In this document: piece by piece, positions 1 to 7,165 of the stretch | How positions within the stretch are numbered: position 1 is the first letter of the stretch | Layout of the letters: each line of letters opens with the position of its first letter | From: an uncultured Chloroflexota bacterium | GTDB taxonomy: Bacteria; Chloroflexota; Anaerolineae; Promineifilales; Promineifilaceae | Reading direction: 5' to 3' | Length of the DNA stretch: 7,356 nt | Assembly: GCA_937958365.1 (NCBI GenBank) | Contig: CALFEW010000334.1 | Location: forward strand, 1 to 7,356 | Position numbers and translations under genes: made by a program | The notes under the pieces: model-generated | What the model was told of the DNA's origin: nothing | The model's input: the letters and a program-made list of their open reading frames with translations, nothing else | The model's database searches: none

Positions 1-47
1 GGTTAAAAGCCCTTTCATAAGCAAACATCGAACCATACGTCTGATAG
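1..47. other. Left edge, no gene recognised
   Basis: This short stretch lies before the terminator hairpin and is presumably the 3' end or downstream spacer of a gene outside the window. I see no start codon with a ribosome binding site, no recognisable peptide and no structural RNA signature in it. Confidence 0.4.
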
Positions 48-78
48 AGGGGTGCAGCAATCATGCTGCACCCTTTTT
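48..78 (+). terminator. Rho-independent terminator of an upstream gene
   Basis: A perfect 10-bp stem, GGGTGCAGCA (50-59) against TGCTGCACCC (64-73), closes a 4-base ATCA loop and is followed at once by TTTTT (74-78). The stem can be extended by two more pairs (48-49 with 74-75, one of them G-U). This is the classical intrinsic terminator layout on the plus strand. It most likely ends transcription of a plus-strand gene lying left of the window and insulates the deacetylase gene. Confidence 0.88.
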
Positions 79-88
79 GCTTCAGGCG

Positions 89-94
89 TATAAT
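89..94 (+). promoter_or_regulatory. Probable -10 element of the deacetylase promoter
   Basis: A perfect TATAAT sits 11 bases after the terminator T-tract and 59 bases before the preferred ATG. No good -35 hexamer stands at 16-18 bases upstream, because that position falls in the terminator stem (CTGCAC at 66-71 with a 17-base spacer), and there is no TGn extension. The call rests on the -10 match and on its position between a terminator and a gene. A transcript from here would begin near 100-102 and have a leader of about 50 bases. Confidence 0.5.
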
Positions 95-141
95 GGTTGC
101 CAGAAAAATGCTTACTGTTGGGTCGGATCAAGCTTAAGGAC

Positions 142-146
142 AAGGA
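142..146 (+). promoter_or_regulatory. Ribosome binding site deciding the deacetylase start
   Basis: AAGGA is separated by 7 bases from the ATG at 154, which is ideal spacing. The longer in-frame alternative, TTG at 97, lies just downstream of TATAAT at or before the expected transcription start, and its upstream sequence has no Shine-Dalgarno match. ATG 154 is therefore preferred. Confidence 0.75.
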
Positions 147-153
147 TGGTTGG

Positions 154-1188
154 ATGAGTAGTTTGCTCGTTTATGCCCCGGCGCTTCCGCACACCAAAGC
201 CTATCACCCGGAGAGCCATCATCGGTTAGCCTCTGTTATGACTTACCTGGATAGGTTTGGCGTGCTGCCGGACTTAACGCCGTTGGAACCGATGGCCGCG
301 ACGCTTGAGCAGTTGATGCGTGTACACACGGCCGAATTAATTGAGCGCATTCAGCAAATTTCCTGGCGTGGCGGTGGGTTGCTGGATCACGGCGACACGT
401 ATGCGACGGCCGAAAGCTTTCGCCTGGCGCGGTTGGCGGTTGGCGGCTGCTGTGACGCTGTGGACAGGATTATGACCGGGCAGGCCAGGAATGGCATCGC
501 TTTGGTGCGCCCTCCGGGGCATCATGCCGCATCAAACCAGGCGGGTGGGTTTTGTTTGTTGAATAATGCAGCGGCGGCGGTGCGACAGGCACAGGAAGTG
601 CATGGCGCCAAGCGGGTGGCCATCATAGATTTTGATGTGCATCATGGCAACGGCACACAGGAGATTTTTTACCTGGACGATTCTGTGTTGTTTGTCTCTA
701 TTCATTTGTTTGCGCCCTATTTTTATCCGGGAATTGGGCAATCCAACGAAATGGGGGCGGGACATGGATTTGGTTTTACATTGAACGTGCCATTGCCTCC
801 TTTTGTCGGCGATGAAGGGTACTGCCGCATCATGCGAGAGTTGGTGCTGCCGAAGGTGGCGGCTTTTCAGCCGGATATGATTCTGGTTTCGGCCGGGTAT
901 GATGCCCATTGGCAGGATCCACTGGCGCAAGGTGGCTTGAGTCTAAAGGGATATGCCCGGATTTGCCGGTATCTGGTGCAGATGGCGAACGAGTTGTGTC
1001 ACGGCCGTATCCTCTTCATCCTTGAAGGTGGCTATGAACTCAACGTGTTGAACAGCGGCATCCTGAATACGATCTACGCGATGCTCGGCCGTGATGAAAT
1101 TCAAGATACCATCGGCCCTATGCCCCAACAAGAACAAGACGTGACTGATCTACTACATCAACTGAGGGTCCGTCACTTGCTTAATTAG
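154..1188 (+). CDS. Histone deacetylase-family zinc amidohydrolase
   Basis: This is a complete 344-residue protein of the arginase-fold histone deacetylase / AcuC / acetylpolyamine amidohydrolase superfamily, which hydrolyses acyl-amide bonds such as N-acetyl-lysine or acetylated polyamines. The active site is visible. The His pair lies in RPPGHHA (H123, H124). The metal-binding motif DFDVHHGNGT supplies D161 and H163 as Zn ligands, with D159 at the usual K+ site. The third Zn ligand is D250 in SAGYDAH, and the catalytic Tyr is Y294 in EGGY. The N-terminal HPESHHRL motif is typical of bacterial members related to class II. The length is normal for a single-domain enzyme. There is no signal peptide or membrane segment, so it should be cytoplasmic. 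The start is ATG 154, chosen from the AAGGA site; a longer form from TTG 97 (363 residues) is less likely. The true substrate cannot be read from the sequence. The gene follows a terminator and its own -10 box, and no terminator is obvious after its stop, so readthrough into the TPR gene is possible. Confidence 0.95.
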   Translation: MSSLLVYAPALPHTKAYHPESHHRLASVMTYLDRFGVLPDLTPLEPMAATLEQLMRVHTAELIERIQQISWRGGGLLDHGDTYATAESFRLARLAVGGCCDAVDRIMTGQARNGIALVRPPGHHAASNQAGGFCLLNNAAAAVRQAQEVHGAKRVAIIDFDVHHGNGTQEIFYLDDSVLFVSIHLFAPYFYPGIGQSNEMGAGHGFGFTLNVPLPPFVGDEGYCRIMRELVLPKVAAFQPDMILVSAGYDAHWQDPLAQGGLSLKGYARICRYLVQMANELCHGRILFILEGGYELNVLNSGILNTIYAMLGRDEIQDTIGPMPQQEQDVTDLLHQLRVRHLLN

Positions 1189-1196
1189 CGGAAACT

Positions 1197-1227
1197 TTGC
1201 ATAATATCGCAATAAGTTAACCATAAT
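1197..1227 (+). promoter_or_regulatory. Weak promoter candidate upstream of the TPR gene
   Basis: The AT-rich spacer after the deacetylase stop contains TTGCAT (1197-1202) and CATAAT (1222-1227), a possible -35/-10 pair with a long 19-base spacer. It would start transcription just ahead of the GTAAAAC inverted repeat. The match is poor, and the TPR gene may instead be cotranscribed with the deacetylase. Confidence 0.25.
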
Positions 1228-1233
1228 TAGCGC

Positions 1234-1292
1234 GTAAAACGTAAAACTTGCATACGCATGGCCTCGCAACATTGGTTTGTTTTACGTTTTGC
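1234..1292 (+). promoter_or_regulatory. Long inverted repeat of GTAAAAC heptamers in TPR gene leader
   Basis: Two tandem GTAAAAC heptamers (1234-1247) are mirrored by GTTTTACGTTTT (1279-1290). This gives a perfect 12-bp stem, 14 bp with the flanking G-U and G-C pairs, around a loop of about 31 bases. The right arm ends at the base just before the AGGAG ribosome binding site of the TPR gene. It could be an operator made of two or more protein-binding half-sites, or an RNA hairpin in the 5' leader that affects ribosome access. There is no T-tract after it, so it is not an intrinsic terminator. The pairing is seen directly; the role is inference. Confidence 0.55.
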
Positions 1293-1302
1293 AGGAGAAA
1301 GG
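1293..1302 (+). promoter_or_regulatory. Ribosome binding site deciding the TPR gene start
   Basis: AGGAGAAAGG is purine-rich and offers GAAAGG 7 bases before the GTG at 1310, and AGGAG 12 bases before it. The upstream in-frame TTG at 1277 lies within the inverted repeat and precedes this site, so it is not the likely start. Confidence 0.75.
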
Positions 1303-1309
1303 TTACCCA

Positions 1310-4300
1310 GTGACAACCATTGCCCTGCATAACTATCATAAACAAATTGACCAGCTTCTGAATGACAATCAGTATGATCTGGCGGTCGAGCATTGCCGCC
1401 ATATTTTACAACAGCAGCCACAACACATCGCCACTTATCGGCTTCTGGCCAAGGCGTTATTGGAAAAGGGCGATTATGATGGGGCGACTGAATTGTTCCA
1501 GCGCGTCCTCAGCGCCGCACCCAACGACTACATCGCCCACGCAGGCCTTTCCGTTATCTTCAAGGAAGAAGACGTCTTATCCCAGGCGATTTGGCACCTG
1601 GAACGCGCCTATGAAATTGAGCCGTATAATGCGGCCATTCAACAAGAGCTGCGCTCGTTATACGTTCACCAGTTTGATAGAAGCCGTAAAACTCAACAAA
1701 ATGGCGACACGGCCGTTGTCCCCACCGTTCTCCTCCTCACCGAAGGCGCATTGGCCCGTCTCTACCTGCGCAGCGAATTGTATGACCAGGCCACGGCCGT
1801 ATTACGCGCCGGCCTTAGCAAAGACGAAGAACGCATAGATTTGCGCGCCTTGCTCATGGAAGCGCTGTGGCGTGACGGCCGTCGTATGGAAGCTGTCACC
1901 GTCGCTTTACAAGTCCTGAACCAACTCCCCAACTGCATTACCGCCAACGCCATCCTCGCCGAAATCTGGCTGCGCACCGGCCGTGTAGACGAAGCGCAGA
2001 GCTACCTTCACCGGCTGCACTCTTTGCTGTTATTCGACAACGAACATTTCGACAGCGAATCTCCTGAGGGCATCGCATTTAGCGCGGAAGGCGCTATCGC
2101 CCTGCCGGCGGTTATTGAACTGGATTACCTGGGAAGCGGAGGCGACAGGGCCGAATTTGAGGAAGCCGGTCGTTGGGCGCCGACGGCCGTTGCCGTCGAG
2201 CGCTCCGAAGTGGAAACAGACGACGACATGTACCAATGGCTGGAAGGTCTGACCGGCGAACCACCGGCCGACCAACCGGCAAAAGCGGCGGCAGCCTGGA
2301 CAGATGAAGACCCGTCATTGGCCGACGACACGCAGATAGCGTCAACGGCCGTGCCCCAACACCAATCCGACTGGCTGGCCGGTTTAAGTTCCCCGGCTGA
2401 AGAAGAAACGCCCAACTACAACCTCACCGCCGCGGCCGTACAAAGCAAAAAAGACCGCGACGCGGAATTTGCCGGATTGTTTAGCGACGAGGAAGCCGAA
2501 ACCGGCCTCGATTGGCTGGCCGGACAAGACCTCGATCTATCACCCCAAGCGGCGAAAGTGACCACCGGTCAGACCAAACAACCAGACGAATTCGCGCCTG
2601 ACTGGCTGACCGATATGGACCAGGATGACCTGGAACCCATGCAAATTGATGCCCTGACGGCCGCTAACTGGCTGCGCGAAACCGACCAGGGCAATGATGC
2701 AGTAGACGACGATGCGTTCGATTGGCTGGAAATCACGTCTGACGACGCCCGGCAACAGCCTACCGGCTCCGAAGCCGGAGAAATTGATTTAAGCCAGTTT
2801 GGCGAAATCCCCCTGGTGGAAGACGAGGAAAAAGAGATCGAATGGCGTCTGACTGACGAACTCAGCTCGCCGGACACCCCAGTTGACACCATGCCCGAAC
2901 TGTCGCCGATGGCGCTCGACGACCTGGAAGATTTGGGTTTTGCCACGCCCGGTGAGCTTCCCGCCGATATACCCGATTGGCTCATGGGCGGCAGTGAGAC
3001 CGGCGATCTTTACGAAGAAGCGCAGCCGGCAAAAGATGAATTGGCTCAGGAACTGGCCGATTGGGTGGCGGCCAACAGCCCCGATCTGCCCGAAAGTGAA
3101 GACGCTTTGGCCTGGCTTCAAGATGATGAGGAAGACGACGATGGCTATTGGGGCGACGAAGCGTCGGCCGATGATGAGTCGGCCGAAGAACTGGATGCTC
3201 TGGATCTGGCGATTGCGGCCATGGCTCTTAATGAGCAAGAACCCGACTTACCCGACAGCGGCGCTTTGCCGGATTGGTTGAGCGGCGCAGCCCCGGCCAC
3301 GGTTGATTCCCAACTCCTGGGCACAGACAACCTGGCCCCCAAGGCGGATCTTTTTGGCGAAGAATCGGTTGATGATGAGACGTTTGACTGGTTGCAAGAG
3401 AAAAACACGGCCGTTCCCGAAAAAACCTCAGGTACTGGCGATTTGCCGGACTGGCTGATGGGTGCAGGTCTGGATTCCTTCGATTCTGCCCCGCTCGACG
3501 AGAAAAAAGTGGCGGACTCAGCCGCCTTTGAACCCGAAATTGACTTCCAGGTAGAACCCACCGATACACCGGACGCTGAAATAGAAGCGCCGGTCATGAG
3601 CAGCATGATGCGCGCCGCAGTCGAAATGGACTTTTCAACCGAGGACAGCCTGCGCCCGGTTGAAGGATTGCCCGATTGGCTCATGGGTGATGGACTGGGC
3701 GATGAAATCGCTGATGGAAGCGCTGAGGCAAGCCTGGATGTGGAGGAAGTTGTGAGCGACGATAAGGACGAAAAAATGACAGGTCCGACGGAAGAACCCA
3801 AAACACCCGCAGCCCAACCCGTGGAACCGGATGAAGATCTGGACTGGCTCAATGATTTGGATGCACTGTCCGAAGCAGAGTCCACCGGCGTTGAAGCTTT
3901 GCACGATACCGGTGAACTGCCGGAATGGATGGCCATGGACCTGACAGTATTGGCTGAAGGCGTAGAACAGGGAGAAATCTGGGATACGGCCGTTTCCCCC
4001 AACGACATCGTCAAAGAACCTGCCGAGGTCGTCGCTGCTGCCATCGTGCCCCTGGAAGAAGACCCCGAACTGGATTGGCTGGACGCCCTGGCTACCGCCG
4101 AGACCGAATCTGAGCCACTCGACGAATTACCTACCTGGCAATGGCCGGATGCGCCGGTCGAGAAGCGATTGGCGGCAGAAGATGTTCCAGAAGACACCCT
4201 GGACACGCTCATCAATCTGGGCGACGTTGTGGCCGCGCCCGACCAGGAACCTGACCTGCTGCCGGGCGATCTGGATGACGCCATGTCCTGGTTGGAGGAA

Positions 4301-7039
4301 CTGGCCGGTGAACCTGGCGCGCCTATCGAAGAACTGCCCACCATTGCGCAGAGCATGGATGTGGAAGACCTGCTTGCTTTCCCAAGTGCGTCAGACCGCC
4401 TGCCGGAAGATTTCCCCGCTGAGGAAGAATTTGACATGCCGCCGGAAGACCCGGATGCGGCGATGGCCTGGCTGGAACGTCTCGCCGCCCGGCAAGGCGC
4501 GCCGTTGGATGAACTGCCTTCCGTGATGGAAGCGCCTGAACCGGAAGTCTCGGAACTGGATGAACTGGATTTCAGCCTGCCTGCGGCCACGTTGGTAGCT
4601 GCGGCCGTGGCCGACAGCCTTGCCGACGATGCTGACGACGAGGCGACCGCCGAGTTGGCCGCATCGTCGGCCGATGACTGGATGACTGGCGAATTGGCAG
4701 AGGATCTCAGTCTGACTGTGCCTGAGGACCCTGAGGCGGCGATGGCCTGGTTGGAACGACTGGCCGCCCGGCAAGGCGCGCCGCTCGACGAACTGCCCTC
4801 TATTACCGACGACACCTGGCTGGATGACTCCTTTGCCGATGAACCCCGCCCCGAACCGTTCGACGCCGAACTTGAAGAGCTTGACCTTGAGGAGCTTGAC
4901 CTTGATTTGTTCGGCGCGCCTGCTGAATTGGAAACGGCCGTTGTGCTTGATGAACCCGCCGGAGCGCCAGACGACCTGGACGAGGCGATGGCCTGGCTGG
5001 AAGGGTTGGCGGCGCGGCAGGGCGCACCCCTGGACGAACTGCCCTCCATCAAACAACCGCTCGAAGTTGAAGAGCCAGAACTGGACCTGTTTGCCGACGA
5101 TTTTGCTGATGAAGCCGCGCCAGGCGCTCTGGATGACCTGACTGAGGCGATGAGTTGGCTGGAAGGGTTGGGCGAAGAAGAAGGCACAGAAGAATTGGAT
5201 ACGGCCGTTCCCGATTGGCTCATAGCTGAAGCAGAAGCCGACATAGCAATCGAACGACGCCCGATCGTTGCGCCAGCCCTGTTGGCCGAACTGGCCTGGC
5301 TGGAGGATGAAGCGGACCTGGAACCGCAAAGCGCCATCACGTCCGATTTTGACCTGGACGAAGCCGACATTTCCGAGGAGGAACTGGCCGCCGCTTTGGA
5401 TCAGCTTGATGAGTTGGCCCGGCTGCCCGTGGCCTCGAGTGTCGGCAAGGTGGAACCCCCTCTTTTCTTAGCCGACGATTTGGGCGATTTTCCCGACGAA
5501 CTGGATGACTGGTTTGGCGAAGCAGCGGCTGATGAACCCCGAGAAGCCGATGAACTTGACGTGGCCGCGACAATCATTACGGCCGTTGCGTCCCCAGAAG
5601 CCATCGAGCCAGACGAAATCATTGCCGGCGAAGCTGATTTCGACAATACCTTCCTGGAGGCCATACCCGACGATCCCGACGAGGCGATGGCCTGGTTAGA
5701 ACGGCTGGCCGCCCGGCAGGGCGCATCGTTGGACGAGCTTCCTTCGCTGTATGACGCCGATGAGGAAACCCTGGCCGCCCTGACGGCCGTTCCCGCAGCA
5801 CCTGTCGCCGAACAACCTGAACCGGTGGAAACGGCCGTGTCTGATCTGGCCGTGCCGGAAAACATCGAAGACGCGATGGCCTGGTTGGAACAGTTGGCCG
5901 CGCGGCAAGGCGCGTCGCTGGATGAACTGCCTACTGTGCAAGGCGAGGTCGGTGATTTTGCTACGCCTGCCTGGATCGTCGCCGCACAGGCCGCCGCCGC
6001 CGCTGAAACCGTCCAGCCTGAGGCCGCCGGGGATGACCAGGCTGGCAAGGAAGACAGCGCCGTCGGGGACGATATGTTTGAACTGGCTGCCGCCGAGTGG
6101 GACACGGCCGTTAACCTGAGTGAACCAGTAGACGCGGCCGTGCCCGATAACATCGAAGACGCGATGGCCTGGTTGGAGCGCTTAGCCGCCCGGCAAGGCG
6201 CATCCCTGGATGAACTGCCCACCGTCACGGAAGCCACCCTGGACGACGACGATGACCTGGCAATGCCGGACTGGATCGCCGCTGCCCAGGCGTCGGCCAT
6301 TAAAGAAGAGGGGGCTGCCGAGGTTACGGCCGTCACTGACGAAGCCGACGAATGGGAAGACATCCTCTTTGCCGCCGATGAGCCGGATGAGGAACCGCTT
6401 ACCGGTTATGTCCCCGACGAACAGGATGACGACCTGGACGATGTGGATGATTCCCTGCCTGACTGGCTGACGACCGAGGGTGAAGAAAGGCAGCCACGTG
6501 TGGTGGGGCATACCGATTGGTTAGGCACGCTGCCGGAGCCAGACCTGGATGGCTGGCTGGCCGCCGAGGAAGAGGCCACGATTGGCCGAACCGGCGCATT
6601 GGATTTTGAACCGCCTGCGCCCGCGCGGTCCGGCAAAACTGGGCCTTTGTCTTCCAAAATTCAGACCGGGCCATTATCGCCTAAAATCCAGACCGGGCCA
6701 CTGAGCGAATTGTCCCTGCCGGAAGACATGGACTTTGAGGATGACCTGATGGTCCCTGACCTGGACCTGGGCCTGTCTGCGGTGGAACTGGACGAAAACC
6801 GGCTCCAGTCTGTACGAGAAGCGCTGGGCGGTGGCGAAGTTGAATCGGCGATGCAAGGATATGCTGTGCTGATTGAAAAAGGTGAAGGGCTGAACACGCT
6901 CATCGCCGACCTGGAAGTTGCGGCCAATCGCCATGCGGGCCAGCCACTGGTGCGCCGGATGCTTGGCGATGCTTACATGCGCAACGGGCAGTTACAAAAG
7001 GCGTTGGAAACTTACCGACAGGCGCTTGACCGGCTGTAA
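1310..7039 (+). CDS. Giant acidic TPR protein with tryptophan-motif array
   Basis: The 1909-residue protein starts at GTG 1310. Residues about 1-240 form TPR-type helix pairs: about 41-73 with LLAKALLEKGDYDGA, 74-107, and further degenerate units at about 145-240 including ILAEIWLRTGRVDEA. From about residue 300 to 1760 it is rich in D, E, A, L and P, poor in basic residues, and probably disordered. This stretch carries 34 W-[LIVMF] motifs, from QWLEGL (W310) to GWLAAE (W1749). Eight have the form PDW[LI], mostly spread through the first two thirds, and six near-identical copies (plus two divergent ones) of an AMAWLE...LAARQGA...LDELP repeat cluster at 987-1638. A TG[PA]L block follows at about residues 1766-1799. 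The C-terminus (about 1823-1909) again ends in a TPR-like unit (LGDAYMRNGQLQKALETYRQ). No signal peptide or membrane segment is visible, so a cytoplasmic scaffold is the simplest reading; TPRs are known protein-interaction modules. The partner and function are unknown to me, and I do not assign a gene name. It is much longer than ordinary TPR proteins. The reading frame is intact throughout. Confidence 0.93.
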   Translation: MTTIALHNYHKQIDQLLNDNQYDLAVEHCRHILQQQPQHIATYRLLAKALLEKGDYDGATELFQRVLSAAPNDYIAHAGLSVIFKEEDVLSQAIWHLERAYEIEPYNAAIQQELRSLYVHQFDRSRKTQQNGDTAVVPTVLLLTEGALARLYLRSELYDQATAVLRAGLSKDEERIDLRALLMEALWRDGRRMEAVTVALQVLNQLPNCITANAILAEIWLRTGRVDEAQSYLHRLHSLLLFDNEHFDSESPEGIAFSAEGAIALPAVIELDYLGSGGDRAEFEEAGRWAPTAVAVERSEVETDDDMYQWLEGLTGEPPADQPAKAAAAWTDEDPSLADDTQIASTAVPQHQSDWLAGLSSPAEEETPNYNLTAAAVQSKKDRDAEFAGLFSDEEAETGLDWLAGQDLDLSPQAAKVTTGQTKQPDEFAPDWLTDMDQDDLEPMQIDALTAANWLRETDQGNDAVDDDAFDWLEITSDDARQQPTGSEAGEIDLSQFGEIPLVEDEEKEIEWRLTDELSSPDTPVDTMPELSPMALDDLEDLGFATPGELPADIPDWLMGGSETGDLYEEAQPAKDELAQELADWVAANSPDLPESEDALAWLQDDEEDDDGYWGDEASADDESAEELDALDLAIAAMALNEQEPDLPDSGALPDWLSGAAPATVDSQLLGTDNLAPKADLFGEESVDDETFDWLQEKNTAVPEKTSGTGDLPDWLMGAGLDSFDSAPLDEKKVADSAAFEPEIDFQVEPTDTPDAEIEAPVMSSMMRAAVEMDFSTEDSLRPVEGLPDWLMGDGLGDEIADGSAEASLDVEEVVSDDKDEKMTGPTEEPKTPAAQPVEPDEDLDWLNDLDALSEAESTGVEALHDTGELPEWMAMDLTVLAEGVEQGEIWDTAVSPNDIVKEPAEVVAAAIVPLEEDPELDWLDALATAETESEPLDELPTWQWPDAPVEKRLAAEDVPEDTLDTLINLGDVVAAPDQEPDLLPGDLDDAMSWLEELAGEPGAPIEELPTIAQSMDVEDLLAFPSASDRLPEDFPAEEEFDMPPEDPDAAMAWLERLAARQGAPLDELPSVMEAPEPEVSELDELDFSLPAATLVAAAVADSLADDADDEATAELAASSADDWMTGELAEDLSLTVPEDPEAAMAWLERLAARQGAPLDELPSITDDTWLDDSFADEPRPEPFDAELEELDLEELDLDLFGAPAELETAVVLDEPAGAPDDLDEAMAWLEGLAARQGAPLDELPSIKQPLEVEEPELDLFADDFADEAAPGALDDLTEAMSWLEGLGEEEGTEELDTAVPDWLIAEAEADIAIERRPIVAPALLAELAWLEDEADLEPQSAITSDFDLDEADISEEELAAALDQLDELARLPVASSVGKVEPPLFLADDLGDFPDELDDWFGEAAADEPREADELDVAATIITAVASPEAIEPDEIIAGEADFDNTFLEAIPDDPDEAMAWLERLAARQGASLDELPSLYDADEETLAALTAVPAAPVAEQPEPVETAVSDLAVPENIEDAMAWLEQLAARQGASLDELPTVQGEVGDFATPAWIVAAQAAAAAETVQPEAAGDDQAGKEDSAVGDDMFELAAAEWDTAVNLSEPVDAAVPDNIEDAMAWLERLAARQGASLDELPTVTEATLDDDDDLAMPDWIAAAQASAIKEEGAAEVTAVTDEADEWEDILFAADEPDEEPLTGYVPDEQDDDLDDVDDSLPDWLTTEGEERQPRVVGHTDWLGTLPEPDLDGWLAAEEEATIGRTGALDFEPPAPARSGKTGPLSSKIQTGPLSPKIQTGPLSELSLPEDMDFEDDLMVPDLDLGLSAVELDENRLQSVREALGGGEVESAMQGYAVLIEKGEGLNTLIADLEVAANRHAGQPLVRRMLGDAYMRNGQLQKALETYRQALDRL
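4268..6223 (+). repeat. Eight dispersed copies of a 27-residue coding repeat
   Basis: Copies lie at 4268-4342, 4442-4522, 4721-4801, 4967-5047, 5129-5203, 5666-5746, 5855-5935 and 6143-6223. The pattern is P-[ED]-[DN]-x-x-x-AMAWLE, one residue, LAARQGA, P or S, LDELP, then S or T. The first copy (AMSWLEELAGEPGAPIEELP) and the fifth (AMSWLEGLGEEEGTEELD) are divergent 25-residue versions; the other six differ at only a few positions. Codons differ synonymously among copies (for example GAACGTCTC against GAACGACTG), so the protein sequence, not only the DNA, appears to be maintained. Variable acidic linkers separate the copies (start-to-start distances 162-537 bases). Confidence 0.93.
4877..4906 (+). 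repeat. 15-bp tandem duplication in the TPR gene
   Basis: Two adjacent 15-base units, GAGCTTGACCTTGAG and GAGCTTGACCTTGAT, differ only at the last base. They encode the run ELEELDLEELDLDLF. The duplication is in frame and looks like a recent slippage event in the acidic linker between repeat copies 3 and 4. Confidence 0.8.
6638..6706 (+). repeat. 27-bp tandem repeat encoding TGPLS-x-KIQ
   Basis: Two full 9-residue units and a partial third read TGPLSSKIQ, TGPLSPKIQ and TGPLS. The units differ at several third positions, so they are not brand-new duplications. A related RTGALD lies just before, giving four TG[PA]L motifs in about 35 residues. The block is basic (K, R) in contrast with the acidic region before it and separates that region from the C-terminal TPR-like domain. 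Confidence 0.88.
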
Positions 7040-7087
7040 AAATCGGGTACAAATCCAGGGTCTGCTTAAAATCATCAACAGGTAGGT

Positions 7088-7132
7088 GAAGGACGAAGAA
7101 CGAGGCGAAACGGCCGTTGTTTTTCGTCCTTC
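7088..7132 (+). terminator. Strong hairpin between TPR gene and ndk
   Basis: GAAGGACGAA (7088-7097) pairs perfectly with TTCGTCCTTC (7123-7132). The stem extends inward through 7103/7117 to 16 bp using two G-U pairs, and the 13-base apex can form a further GGC/GCC mini-stem. An ACGGCCGT copy (7110-7117) lies at the apex. It starts 48 bases after the TPR stop codon. A clean T-run does not follow directly (the next one is at 7147-7152), so it may be a terminator, an mRNA-stabilising hairpin, or a leader structure of ndk. Confidence 0.55.
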
Positions 7133-7165
7133 CTTCTTGTCATCATATTTTTGGAGTGAAGGTTA

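Noticed and set aside
97..153. N-terminal extension of the deacetylase from TTG 97
   Set aside because: It starts 3 bases after TATAAT, at or before the expected transcription start. It has no Shine-Dalgarno, whereas ATG 154 has AAGGA at 7 bases.
1277..1309. N-terminal extension of the TPR protein from TTG 1277
   Set aside because: It lies in the loop and right arm of the inverted repeat and upstream of the strong AGGAGAAAGG site that serves GTG 1310.
3145..5370. A 741-codon open frame on the minus strand inside the TPR gene
   Set aside because: It is the antisense shadow of the acidic, D/E/A/L-rich coding region: the predicted protein is an implausible run of Ser, Ala and Gly, there is no start site with a ribosome binding site, and the plus-strand frame shows real repeats and TPRs.
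4268..6223. The regularly recurring repeat as a CRISPR array
   Set aside because: The repeats are in frame, vary synonymously, have spacers of very unequal length (about 87-462 bases), and encode a conserved peptide, so this is a protein repeat.
5401..6363. A 320-codon minus-strand open frame
   Set aside because: It has the same antisense, Ser/Ala-rich composition mirroring the 27-residue repeats on the plus strand. It is not a gene.
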